This document shows positions 1-8,577 of a stretch of DNA of 64,000 nucleotides, piece by piece. Source of the DNA: Candidatus Thorarchaeota archaeon MP8T_1 (GTDB lineage: Archaea; Asgardarchaeota; Thorarchaeia; Thorarchaeales; Thorarchaeaceae); NCBI GenBank assembly GCA_002825465.1, contig PJER01000003.1, forward strand, positions 62,001-126,000, written 5' to 3'. The notes under the pieces were generated by a model. The model saw only the letters and a list, made by a program, of their open reading frames with translations, was not told the origin of the DNA and ran no database searches. Both the position numbers and the translations under genes were made by a program. Each line of letters opens with the position of its first letter. Within the stretch, counting starts at the first letter, position 1.

Positions 1-429
1 TGTTTCAACACCAGTACCTATCTTTCCAACTGCACTAACATATGGAAGACAGACAGCATTGCAATACAATTTCCCTCGTTTCTTGAATGCATCATATTGA
101 GGACAATAAAGATGGTGAAATTCAACTCGTTTATCAGAGATCCACTCAGCTTTCATTTTTGAACCCATTATATGACCGACAACCATCCAGGCATCGTGAG
201 CATCTTTCAAAGTATCACCAAAGCCGAGTCTTGTCTTCATGTTCTGAGCATCTTCTTCTCCCAGATGTTTAAATATTTCAGAGATTGCTTGAAGTCCAGC
301 TTCTCCAAAACGCTCATCGAGAACATTTGACATCTCTGTCATGAGACGCATCAGATTATCGCGGAGTTCACTGACTTTGCTCCCTGCAGGAATAATTCCT
401 TTAACTGCAGCAGTCTTCATTACACCCAT
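1..429 (-). CDS. Partial CDS, possible L-2-amino-thiazoline-4-carboxylate hydrolase-like protein
   Basis: An open minus-strand frame runs from an ATG at 429 off the left edge (143 codons seen, no stop), so the C-terminus is missing. A GAGGT ribosome site lies 6 nt before the ATG. The N-terminal 70 residues are helical. They are followed by a tryptophan-containing segment and a cysteine cluster: Cys109-Pro110, Cys123 and Cys127. This CP...C...C arrangement after a helical region recalls the ATC-hydrolase / L-2-amino-thiazoline-4-carboxylic acid hydrolase family, whose archaeal members are mostly uncharacterised. The family call is from pattern memory and is tentative; the reading frame itself is well supported. 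It is divergent from the PGI/PMI gene at 552. Confidence 0.6.
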   Translation of the reverse strand, partial: MGVMKTAAVKGIIPAGSKVSELRDNLMRLMTEMSNVLDERFGEAGLQAISEIFKHLGEEDAQNMKTRLGFGDTLKDAHDAWMVVGHIMGSKMKAEWISDKRVEFHHLYCPQYDAFKKRGKLYCNAVCLPYVSAVGKIGTGVET

Positions 430-551
430 AGAGATACCTCATTGTTTAATGACTGACACTGGTCTAACTTTCTGTTACTTTAGTTTTCTTATTTTGATCA
501 TTAATCAAACTAAGTACGGAATTATCTTTAAGGAGAAGATAGATTGAATAT

Positions 552-1577
552 ATGACTAAAATGACACTGCCTTCTTCAATTGACCGTAATGATATGAGAA
601 ATTTGGTGAATCATTTTCCTGAATTACTCACATCTCTTAAGCTCAGCAATCTAATTATTAAAGAACTAGAAAACTACATTGATGAAGGTGTCGAAGGAAT
701 TTGTTTTCTTGGAATGGGAGGAAGCTCCATTGTCGGCAGTTATGTTAAAGCATTGCTAAGTGAACATGCAGGGAAACAAATTGTAATAGTCAGAGATTAC
801 ATATTGCCTGCTTTTATCACGGGTGATTGGGTTGTAATTGCAGTCAGTTATTCCGGAAATACTGAGGAAACAATTACTTCAATATCAAGAGCTAATACAC
901 TTGGTGCAAGAGCAATTATATTGACATCAGGAGGAACATTGGCAAAACAGAGTAAACATCTACAGATTACCCTTCCAGCTGGGATTCAGCCAAGAGCTGC
1001 ACTACCACTCATGTTATCCCAGGCTCTTCCAGTGGTACAGATTCTAGTTGGTCTTCCAATATCAGACTTTGAGTCCCTTTCTAAGACTATCGCACGGAAA
1101 AGTTTAGTATGGGATAAGAATGTAAATTCACCTCGATCTTTAGCCTCAGTTTTCATGGGTCAGATCCCCCTATTTATTGGAGCTCGACATTTGATTCCTG
1201 TTGCATATAGAGCCAAATGCCAGATTAATGAGAATTCGAAAGCTCTTGCATTTCATTCAGAATTACCAGAAGCAAATCATAATGAGATAGAGAGTTTTGC
1301 TTTTACACATTCTTGCAAGATTGTACCAATTTTCTTGCGTAGCGCATTCGAATCAGAAGTACTTTCACGTAGATTTGATGCTACCCACGAAATCTATAAA
1401 GAAATGGGATTGGATGTGATTAATCTAGCGATTGGAGGAGAAACCAAATTGGAAGAGATGTTATGTTTCACTCAATTTCTAGATATGGTTTCAGTTGAGT
1501 ATGCTGATCTACTTGGTGCAAATCCAGTCAGTGTTGAAAAGATTACAGATCTCAAACAGAAACTTCAGAAGCATTAA
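552..1577 (+). CDS. Bifunctional phosphoglucose/phosphomannose isomerase (SIS domain)
   Basis: 341 residues, the usual length for the archaeal bifunctional PGI/PMI family. The enzyme interconverts glucose-6-P or mannose-6-P with fructose-6-P in cytosolic sugar metabolism. The first SIS domain shows GMGGSS at residues 54-59 and SYSGNTEET about 45 residues later, which together bind the sugar phosphate. A conserved NHNEIE stretch in the second half carries the family's catalytic Glu/His region. An AGGAGA sequence lies about 15 nt before the ATG. The gene is monocistronic and converges on the next gene, the two stops sharing TTAA. Family assignment is firm; the balance between PGI and PMI activity cannot be read. 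Confidence 0.9.
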   Translation: MTKMTLPSSIDRNDMRNLVNHFPELLTSLKLSNLIIKELENYIDEGVEGICFLGMGGSSIVGSYVKALLSEHAGKQIVIVRDYILPAFITGDWVVIAVSYSGNTEETITSISRANTLGARAIILTSGGTLAKQSKHLQITLPAGIQPRAALPLMLSQALPVVQILVGLPISDFESLSKTIARKSLVWDKNVNSPRSLASVFMGQIPLFIGARHLIPVAYRAKCQINENSKALAFHSELPEANHNEIESFAFTHSCKIVPIFLRSAFESEVLSRRFDATHEIYKEMGLDVINLAIGGETKLEEMLCFTQFLDMVSVEYADLLGANPVSVEKITDLKQKLQKH

Positions 1578-2113
1578 ATTACGGTTGTACTTGTCGAGTT
1601 AAAGTAAAGATATCTCCAAGTAATTGTACCTCTCTCATCAAAGACAATGAAAGAGTATCTAAATTCTACTTCCCAATTCCAAGTATCTGTACTATTTGCT
1701 TGAAGGACTGCTTCTCTATCATTAGATATTGCAAAATTGAACAGCCCATACGTTTGATTGAATCCAGGATGGACATACTGAGCTGCTAGGGGTGGGGTAT
1801 ATGCAAAACTAGTGTAAGATAAAATATCATCATTTAGATACACAGATGCGCCCATAAAGGTAATTCTAACATTACCCTCTAATTCAGAGTTAGCTTTGAG
1901 ATTGAAGAATAGAGTGATTTTGGGATTTACAGATTCATTAGTATAATCGAGATAACGGATTTCAATATCAACAAGGGAAACATCCATTCTTCCAGCAAGA
2001 GAATATGTTCCACCGTAGTATGAAGAATTGGCGGTCAACATTCCAGCACTAATTATAGCAGTTATGATGGTTATTACCACAATGATGTTTTGTGAACGTT
2101 CGCTTGCTATCAT
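1574..2113 (-). CDS. Membrane-anchored exported protein of unknown function
   Basis: 179 residues, family not recognised. Residues 9-28 form one hydrophobic helix rich in Ile/Val/Thr (signal anchor). The remaining ~150 residues are polar, rich in Tyr, Asn-x-Ser/Thr sequons and beta-type alternation, consistent with one extracytoplasmic beta-sandwich. No cysteines or catalytic motifs stand out. The stop overlaps that of the convergent PGI/PMI gene within TTAA. The gene lies 57 nt downstream of the polytopic membrane protein 2171-3046 on the same strand, so the two may be co-transcribed. Confidence 0.7.
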   Translation of the reverse strand: MIASERSQNIIVVITIITAIISAGMLTANSSYYGGTYSLAGRMDVSLVDIEIRYLDYTNESVNPKITLFFNLKANSELEGNVRITFMGASVYLNDDILSYTSFAYTPPLAAQYVHPGFNQTYGLFNFAISNDREAVLQANSTDTWNWEVEFRYSFIVFDERGTITWRYLYFNSTSTTVI

Positions 2114-2170
2114 CCATTATCACACTTCAATTTTCTTTCTGATGTTATATTTGGGTTGCGCTTTACGCAG

Positions 2171-3046
2171 CTATGCACCTAAGAGACCCATTGCAATCAA
2201 ATGGACAGCCCATGGGAATAATGCAAGTATCGCAGGAAGTGGAATTCCTGGAAGAATCTCATTCTCCTTAGCAATAATTGTTGCATTAATGATAATTCCT
2301 AGAATTGCTAAGAGCATTGACATCAACCATACATGAAATGGAAAGAAAATCAAAGAATGAGCAGAGATGAGTGAAAAGGCGATGTAATCGCCTACTCCAA
2401 CTGTTGCACCTTTGGATTGAATGCGTGCATAGTCAAAAGGATCCTCTCCGGGAGCATCAATCATCAAAGCATCTTTTGCTGCAGGAGCACGTTTCGTTAG
2501 GTAATAGTCTTCAAGCACAACTGAAATGACAAGTATAAACATACTTGCTGTAATGAAGATAATACCAAGAAATGTACCAAATATGCTCCCATAGAAGATC
2601 ACGAATAGATTCTTCATCAACGGTGGAACTGAATCCATCAAGATAAAGATGAAAGACATTAGCAACACGCCTAATGTTGCAAGGGAAAGGATACTAGGTA
2701 CCAACGAAGGAGTTGTACCCTTAAAGAGAATCAATAGTAAAGATTGACCAAGGATAAAGAATGATGCAGTTAGAATTGGTGATACAACTAAGGCAACAAT
2801 TGTTCGCTTTGTACCAGGACCACGCTTTTCAATAACATAGAATAATGATAAAACAACTAATGTCCCAAGGCCTGTTGACACTCCAGCTTGTATCAGAATA
2901 TCTACTATTGAATAATCACGACTGTTGTTTAGTAATACATCACCTACTAATGCAGAATCTAATATCAAACCAGCCAAGAGCGCACCCACTGCCAAGGGTA
3001 AAGCTGCCAATACAATGAGACTCAATCTTGTCCTGTCAATCCTCAT
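2171..3046 (-). CDS. Polytopic membrane protein, unknown function
   Basis: 291 residues with about eight hydrophobic helices spread over the chain. A short polar loop of roughly 30 residues near position 200 contains a Lys-Arg-Ala-Pro turn and acidic residues. GAGGT lies 9 nt upstream of the ATG. I do not recognise a transporter signature. Position upstream of a single-pass exported protein suggests a two-gene membrane unit. Function unknown. Confidence 0.7.
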   Translation of the reverse strand: MRIDRTRLSLIVLAALPLAVGALLAGLILDSALVGDVLLNNSRDYSIVDILIQAGVSTGLGTLVVLSLFYVIEKRGPGTKRTIVALVVSPILTASFFILGQSLLLILFKGTTPSLVPSILSLATLGVLLMSFIFILMDSVPPLMKNLFVIFYGSIFGTFLGIIFITASMFILVISVVLEDYYLTKRAPAAKDALMIDAPGEDPFDYARIQSKGATVGVGDYIAFSLISAHSLIFFPFHVWLMSMLLAILGIIINATIIAKENEILPGIPLPAILALFPWAVHLIAMGLLGA

Positions 3047-3147
3047 TTGTTTTGAACCTCAATGTTTCAGATAATTTCACTATTAAAGAGACTCTCTTCC
3101 GCGCAATATAACAAAATACTTTCCAGATAACGGTTTATTGAAAGAGT

Positions 3148-3190
3148 GAAAATAAAAAAAAGAAAAGGGAAGGGGACATAGGTCCCCTAA
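3148..3190 (-). terminator. Hairpin plus T-tract terminator of first binding-protein gene
   Basis: AGGGGAC at 3173-3179 pairs with GTCCCCT at 3184-3190 (7 bp, 4-nt loop). Read on the minus strand, the stem is followed by a long T-rich run (complement of the A-run at 3153-3166). It sits 12 nt beyond the stop of the binding-protein gene. Confidence 0.75.
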
Positions 3191-3201
3191 AACTTGTTAC
3201 A

Positions 3202-5046
3202 CTATTTCTGTCTAAGCAGCACAAAGCCACCTACAAGAATGACAACTGCTGCACCTACAGCACCAGCAACGATTGCTAGAGTAGCATCGAATGTTGGGCC
3301 TGTGTCGGTTGTTTCAGTTGTTGATGTTGGAGGTCGCTCAGGAGCGTAGTGGAACAATGGGTTCCAGGTCAGTTCGTAGAACTCACCAGCCTCATAATCT
3401 GAGAAGATGTAAGGACCACAGTTCACATTGGGCTCATCTGGATCGAATACTGGGTTCCAGGTGTTCCAGCCTTGATAACCAATTCCAGTCTCATCGTTGA
3501 AGATGTGGTATGGAATAATGGTATCGTAGGCGAAGTTGCTGAAGTGCCAGTATGATTCTGTGCTGAACTCGATGACTGCTCTGTATGGAGTTGGTGCATA
3601 TGCTGCGACCAAGTCACCAATGTCAGTACCAGCTGGGTTACCATAAACTGAGCTTTCGAATGCATAGGTGTAGCTAAATGCGACATCGTTTGCAGTCAAA
3701 GGCGTACCGTCGCTCCAGGTTGCGTTCTGGATGATATCAACGGTGAATCTGGTGTGACCCTCTGGAACTGCTGCGTTGTCAGAGTGTGTCTCGGTTATCA
3801 TGCTCTCAGCAATGTCAGGCCATGGATTAAGGTCTGGAGCAAAGCTATAGAGTGAAGGCCAGAGTTCAGATAGAATAGCTGCGGAGTATGCAGAGTTTGT
3901 AACGTAGATGTTGAAGCTATCAGGTTCCTCGCTGATTGCAATGGGGACTGTGCCACCAAATGTACCATCGAGTTTCTGGATCTTTCTCATGGTCCAAGGA
4001 CCAGAGATGTATCTACCAAGGTCTTCAACATGACCAGTGAATTGGTCATTTCTGTAGCCCTGCATGTAAGTGTTCTCATATACAACAAGTCTTGGAACGT
4101 TGTATTGGAGGATTTCTTGCATTGCTGCTGCGGCTTCATAGACTTCTTCGTATGTGGTTCCGTAAAGGAGTTGATCCCTCCAGTCATCGTAGGTTGAGTT
4201 CCTGAAGTTTGTTGGGTTCTGGTACTCAACATCTGCGTACTCGGACCAGTACTCGTAGGCTAGCCAATCTACATCGTTGCTGTAGAAGTTTAGAGCGTAG
4301 AAGACCATATCATAGTCTCCATGGCTATCCAGCCTTGAGATGTATTCGTTGAAGTCTGCTGCCTGGGTTTGCGCATTGATACCTAGACGACGAAGTGCGT
4401 CGACACCAATCTGAGCCGTACCACCAGCAATTTCTGGTGATGAAGCTGCATATTCAATTGTGATGTCAAAGGGTGCATTCTTGTAGGTACGGTATTCACC
4501 TGCACCATCAAATGGGAACAACCCAGAATCATTCAGCAATTGATTACCAATTGTTGATTGGTCAGTGTAGTAGTGGTATGTGAAGTCATCCTCAACACAC
4601 CATCCGTTCGGGAATGGAACAAGTGAGTCATGTTCCTGTGAGAACCCGTCCATAATATCTACAGTTACTGCGGTTTTATCAAATGCGAAGGCAAATGCTC
4701 TTCTTAGCACACTTTCGTTCAATGGAGCGTCACGACAGTTGATTGTGATGTGACCATATCCATTTCTTAAAGCGCTAAAGATGTCTATATCGGGATCTGC
4801 TGCCAATGTGTCGAGGTGAACTGGATCAAAGAAACTATTGTCCATTTCAATCTCGCCAGCTTGGAGAGCAAGAATCCTCTGATCCTGGTTTGCAATTACT
4901 TTGTATACAAGTGTGTCCACATATGGACCCACGTTTAAATCACTAGGTACGTCAACTGCAATTGACAGACCAGGTGATACCGCCATAAAAAGAAAAGCAG
5001 CGGCCAAGGTAACAGCTACCAGTCGTTTATTACGATCAGTAAGCAT
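3202..5046 (-). CDS. ABC-transporter substrate-binding protein, family 5, circularly permuted and membrane-anchored (copy 1)
   Basis: 614 residues from the ATG at 5046, chosen because AAAGGAGAT lies just upstream and because it matches the start of copy 2. A hydrophobic signal segment (about residues 8-31) is followed by the usual C-terminal part of SBP_bac_5: ALQAGEIEMDN at 60-70, then the helix with RRAFAFAFDK near 115-124, then the final lobe to ~357. Only after that comes what is normally the N-terminus: GGTVPIAISEEPDSFN at 364-379, ATWSDGTPLTANDVAFSY at 442-459, and NCGPYIF near 542. A Ser/Thr-rich linker (572-585) and a C-terminal membrane helix (587-611) anchor it outside the cell. It should capture peptides or oligosaccharides for the neighbouring DppB/C/D/F-like proteins. 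Family firm, substrate unknown. Confidence 0.92.
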   Translation of the reverse strand: MLTDRNKRLVAVTLAAAFLFMAVSPGLSIAVDVPSDLNVGPYVDTLVYKVIANQDQRILALQAGEIEMDNSFFDPVHLDTLAADPDIDIFSALRNGYGHITINCRDAPLNESVLRRAFAFAFDKTAVTVDIMDGFSQEHDSLVPFPNGWCVEDDFTYHYYTDQSTIGNQLLNDSGLFPFDGAGEYRTYKNAPFDITIEYAASSPEIAGGTAQIGVDALRRLGINAQTQAADFNEYISRLDSHGDYDMVFYALNFYSNDVDWLAYEYWSEYADVEYQNPTNFRNSTYDDWRDQLLYGTTYEEVYEAAAAMQEILQYNVPRLVVYENTYMQGYRNDQFTGHVEDLGRYISGPWTMRKIQKLDGTFGGTVPIAISEEPDSFNIYVTNSAYSAAILSELWPSLYSFAPDLNPWPDIAESMITETHSDNAAVPEGHTRFTVDIIQNATWSDGTPLTANDVAFSYTYAFESSVYGNPAGTDIGDLVAAYAPTPYRAVIEFSTESYWHFSNFAYDTIIPYHIFNDETGIGYQGWNTWNPVFDPDEPNVNCGPYIFSDYEAGEFYELTWNPLFHYAPERPPTSTTETTDTGPTFDATLAIVAGAVGAAVVILVGGFVLLRQK

Positions 5047-5116
5047 ATTCTCTCTATCTCCTTTCCGTTCCGAGTCGATTTCGGATACAGTTTGACTGTG
5101 GGAGGGCAATAAAAGG

Positions 5117-5168
5117 ATTGTGTATCATTATCCTATTGTGTATCGTCAAACACCTATCTTTTATAATT
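5117..5168 (-). promoter_or_regulatory. Promoter of binding protein copy 1 with direct-repeat element
   Basis: On the minus strand a strong archaeal TATA-like box (TTATAAAAG, complement of 5158-5166) lies about 115 nt before the start codon. A 10-bp direct repeat, ATTGTGTATC on the plus strand, occurs at 5117-5126 and 5135-5144 (18-bp spacing). It would overlap the predicted transcription start and early leader, as expected of a repressor site. Sequence-based inference only. Confidence 0.45.
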
Positions 5169-5221
5169 AGATGACAATCGAATAAAAAAATAGAACATCG
5201 AAGTAAATCCTTGAAGATACT

Positions 5222-5253
5222 AGTAAAAAAGGAAGGGGGGACTAATGTCCCCC
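5222..5253 (-). terminator. Hairpin terminator of binding protein copy 2
   Basis: GGGGGAC at 5236-5242 pairs with GTCCCCC at 5247-5253 (7 bp, loop TAAT). On the minus strand it is followed by a CCTTCC stretch and then a T-run. It lies 25 nt past the stop and is very similar to the hairpin after copy 1. Confidence 0.7.
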
Positions 5254-5277
5254 AATATAGAGAGAATATTTCCTTGA

Positions 5278-7122
5278 TTACTTCTGTCGAAGCAGTACAA
5301 AGCCACCTACAAGAATGACAACTGCTGCGCCAACAGCACCAGCAATGATTGCTAGAGTAGCATCGAATGTTGGGCCTGTGTCGGTTGTTTCAGTTGTTGA
5401 TGTTGGAGGTCGCTCAGGAGCGTAGTGGAACAGTGGGTTCCATGTAATCTCGTAGAACTCACCAGCCTCATAATCTGAGAAGATGTAAGGACCACAGTTC
5501 ACATTGGGCTCTTCTGGATCGAATACTGGGTTCCAGGTGTTCCAGCCTTGATAACCAATTCCAGTCTCATCGTTGAAGATGTGGTATGGAATAATGGTAT
5601 CATATGCGAAGTTGCTGAAGTGCCAGTATGATTCTGTGCTGAACTCAATGACTGCTCTGTAAGTAGTTGGTGCATATGCTGCAACCAAGTCACCAATGTC
5701 AGTACCAGCTGGATTACCGTAGTTAATACCTTCGAAAGCATAGGTATAGCTGAATGCTACATCTTCTGCAGTCAGTGGTACACCATCACTCCAGGTTGCG
5801 TTCTGGATGATATCAATGGTGAATCTGGTATGACCCTCTGGAACTGCTGCGTTGTCAGAGTGTGTCTCAGTCAACATGCTCTCAGCAATGTCAGGCCAGG
5901 GGTTAAGATCTGGGCCAAAGCCATAGAGAGATGGCCATAGCTGATCAAGTATTGCTTGAGAGTAAGCTGAATTAGTTACATAGATGTTGAAGCTGTCTGG
6001 TTCTTCACCAATCGCAATAGGAACAGTACCGCCGAATGATCCATCTAATTTGTGGATCTTTCTCATGGTCCATGGACCTGTAATGTATCTACCAAGGTCT
6101 TCAACATGACCAGTGAATTGGTCATTTCTGTAGCCCTGCATGTAAGTGTTCTCATATACAACAAGTCTTGGAACGTTGTATTGGAGGATTTCTTGCATTG
6201 CTGCTGCTGCCTCATAGACTTCCTCATAGGTTGTACCATAGAGTAGTTGAGTTCTCCAATCATCGTAGGTTGAGTTCCTGAAGTTTGTTGGATTCTGGTA
6301 CTCTTCATCAGCGTATTCAGACCAGAACTCGTAAGCTAGCCAGTCTACATCGTTGCTGTAGAAGTTTGTAGCATAGAAGACCATATCATAGTTTCCATGG
6401 CTATCCAGCCTTGAGATGTATTCGTTGAAGTCTGCTGCTTGAGTCCTAGCATTGATACCTAGTCTTCGGAGTGCGTCGACACCAATCTGAGCCGTACCAC
6501 CAGCAATTTCTGGTGAATTTGAAGAATATTCGATTACAATGTCGAAGGGGTCACCCTTGTAGGTACGGTATTCACCTGCACCATCGAATGGAAAATCGCC
6601 TGTATCATTCAGCAATTGATTACCAATTGTTGATTGGTCAGTGTAGTAGTGGTATGTGAAGTCGTCCTCAACACACCATCCGTTCGGGAATGGAACAAGT
6701 GAGTCATGTTCCTGTGAGAACCCGTCCATAACATCAACTGTTACTGCAGTCTTATCAAATGCAAACGCAAATGCTCTTCTTAGCACGCTCTCATTAAGTG
6801 GGGCATCACGACAGTTGATTGTGATGTGACCATATCCATTTCTCAGAGCGCTAAAGATGTCTATATCGGGATCTGCTGCCAATGTGTCGAGGTGAACTGG
6901 ATCAAAGAAACTATTGTCCATTTCAATCTCGCCAGCTTGGAGAGCAAGAATCCTCTGATCCTGGTTATTAATCACCTTATAGACGATAGTATCCACAAAT
7001 GGACCCACGTTTAGATCACTTGGTACGTCAACTGCAACTGACAGTCCAGGTGATACCGCCATGAAAAGAAAAGCAGCGGCTAAAGTGATTGCTACCAGTC
7101 GTTTATTTCGATCAGTAAGCAT
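5278..7122 (-). CDS. ABC-transporter substrate-binding protein, family 5, circularly permuted and membrane-anchored (copy 2)
   Basis: 614 residues, same length and organisation as the neighbouring copy: signal segment, canonical second half first, canonical first half second, Ser/Thr linker, C-terminal membrane helix and RQK end. Differences are scattered, for example in loops around residues 173-205 and 390-405, so ligand preference may differ. A GGAGAT ribosome site precedes the ATG at 7122. Blocks of more than 100 nt are identical to copy 1 even at synonymous sites, while the flanks differ at many third positions. This suggests an old tandem duplication with later gene conversion. Confidence 0.92.
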   Translation of the reverse strand: MLTDRNKRLVAITLAAAFLFMAVSPGLSVAVDVPSDLNVGPFVDTIVYKVINNQDQRILALQAGEIEMDNSFFDPVHLDTLAADPDIDIFSALRNGYGHITINCRDAPLNESVLRRAFAFAFDKTAVTVDVMDGFSQEHDSLVPFPNGWCVEDDFTYHYYTDQSTIGNQLLNDTGDFPFDGAGEYRTYKGDPFDIVIEYSSNSPEIAGGTAQIGVDALRRLGINARTQAADFNEYISRLDSHGNYDMVFYATNFYSNDVDWLAYEFWSEYADEEYQNPTNFRNSTYDDWRTQLLYGTTYEEVYEAAAAMQEILQYNVPRLVVYENTYMQGYRNDQFTGHVEDLGRYITGPWTMRKIHKLDGSFGGTVPIAIGEEPDSFNIYVTNSAYSQAILDQLWPSLYGFGPDLNPWPDIAESMLTETHSDNAAVPEGHTRFTIDIIQNATWSDGVPLTAEDVAFSYTYAFEGINYGNPAGTDIGDLVAAYAPTTYRAVIEFSTESYWHFSNFAYDTIIPYHIFNDETGIGYQGWNTWNPVFDPEEPNVNCGPYIFSDYEAGEFYEITWNPLFHYAPERPPTSTTETTDTGPTFDATLAIIAGAVGAAVVILVGGFVLLRQK

Positions 7123-7340
7123 AATTTTTCTCTATCTCCTTACTATTCCGCGTCGAATATCGGATAAGTAAAGAGTACTGACCATTATTAAGGGGATTTA
7201 GAAACCAGCATCCAGTTCTACATTGTAGCTTATCGATTGCGTTGTTAATTACGCAACAGCATGGAAAAACCCGCCACAAGATACTTTGAAGGTGTTTCTG
7301 ACATTGTACAAAGTATCATTTAATTTATTCATAGATTATT

Positions 7341-7381
7341 AAAACAAAAATAGATGAGTGGGCTATGAAAAAAGAAGCCCA
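7341..7381 (-). terminator. Hairpin terminator downstream of B permease 1
   Basis: TGGGCT at 7359-7364 pairs with AGCCCA at 7376-7381, with an A-rich 11-nt loop. On the minus strand the stem is followed by TATTTTTGTTTT. It lies 15 nt after the permease stop. The stem is short, so this is a moderate call. Confidence 0.5.
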
Positions 7382-7395
7382 TCTCAAATATTTGA

Positions 7396-8457
7396 CTACC
7401 CGTACTTAATTCGGGGATCGAGTACTCCGTAAAGTAAGTCTGCTACGAAGTTCGCTAATATCGCTGTAATGGCGATGATCATGAAAATGGTTTGGATAAC
7501 TGGGTAGTCCATTCGCAATAACGTATCGAAAATAAACCGTCCCAACCCTCGCCACGTGAACACTGTTTCTGTAAGTGTTGCTCCGTTGATTAGGAATCCA
7601 AAATTCATAGCAATGATCGTAACCATTGGCAACATTGCGTTCTTCAGACCATGCTTGTAGAGTACTTGGTTCTCATCTAGACCCTTTGCTCGTGCTGTGA
7701 GAATATAGTCCTCGGTCATGACGTCAATCAAGTTGTTTCGCATGTAGAGGAAATATCCACCATATCCACCCACACCAAGTGTGATCATTGGTAGAATAAG
7801 GTGATGAATCACATCACCAGCAACCATCAATGCTCCAAATGGATTTGTTCTTGCTACTTCCCAGACTTCGTAACTTATAGTTCCGAATTGTGGAAAGCCT
7901 ATTCGAACACCCCACAACATGTCGGTCCATTCAGGGAGCATAAAGCCGAAGACAAGCAGAAGCATCATTCCCAACCAGAACACCGGGAGTGCATATATGA
8001 AGAGAGCCACAGTGACAGCACTGACATCCTTTCGTGAGCCAGGATCTGCTGCAACTTTTACTCCTGTCCATATACCTAGAAGAATTGATACCATTGAAGA
8101 AGTACCCATTAACAGTAATGTGTTGGGTAGACGATCTACAATTTCACCAATTACCGGACGCTGGGTTAAGAATGAAACACCAAAGTTACCTGTGAACATA
8201 CTGACTATATATCGCCAGAACATGTAGATCCAATCAAAGATGTCTGGATCTGGTACGAGACCAAAGTTTGCGTACATCTGTTCAAGCAAATCTTGAGTCA
8301 GATTACGACGAAGTTCGTCGCTGAGCATCAGGCTAACTGGGCTAGCCCCGAACAAGAAAGTCGGTAGTCTGAACAGGAAGAAGTTGAAACATACTACAGC
8401 GACTACAAGAAGTACCATGTAGATGCTTCGGCGAATGATATATTCTCGAAGTCCCAT
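7396..8457 (-). CDS. dppB: Dipeptide/oligopeptide ABC transporter permease, DppB-like (copy 1)
   Basis: 353 residues, six predicted membrane helices. The N-terminus has the DppB-type YIIRRSIYM start and the region between helices 1 and 2 holds QDLLEQMYANFGLVPDP. The coupling-helix (EAA-type) segment is the LTARAKGLDENQVLYKHGLKN stretch, which docks on the ATPase, and the protein ends DPRIKYG. It forms half of the inner-membrane channel with the DppC-like protein. Its start is preceded by GGAGAT. A near-identical paralogue lies directly upstream. The pairing of two B subunits with one C subunit suggests alternative B:C channels. Confidence 0.9.
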   Translation of the reverse strand: MGLREYIIRRSIYMVLLVVAVVCFNFFLFRLPTFLFGASPVSLMLSDELRRNLTQDLLEQMYANFGLVPDPDIFDWIYMFWRYIVSMFTGNFGVSFLTQRPVIGEIVDRLPNTLLLMGTSSMVSILLGIWTGVKVAADPGSRKDVSAVTVALFIYALPVFWLGMMLLLVFGFMLPEWTDMLWGVRIGFPQFGTISYEVWEVARTNPFGALMVAGDVIHHLILPMITLGVGGYGGYFLYMRNNLIDVMTEDYILTARAKGLDENQVLYKHGLKNAMLPMVTIIAMNFGFLINGATLTETVFTWRGLGRFIFDTLLRMDYPVIQTIFMIIAITAILANFVADLLYGVLDPRIKYG

Positions 8458-8577
8458 TTCCAGACTATCTCCAATTTGTATTCAGTACCTAGTGACACTA
8501 AGTACTTTAGTTCAAAGCACGAATATCAGCCTAATAAGCATAGCGCTCAAGGCGATGGGTGGAAATTAATGCACTGT

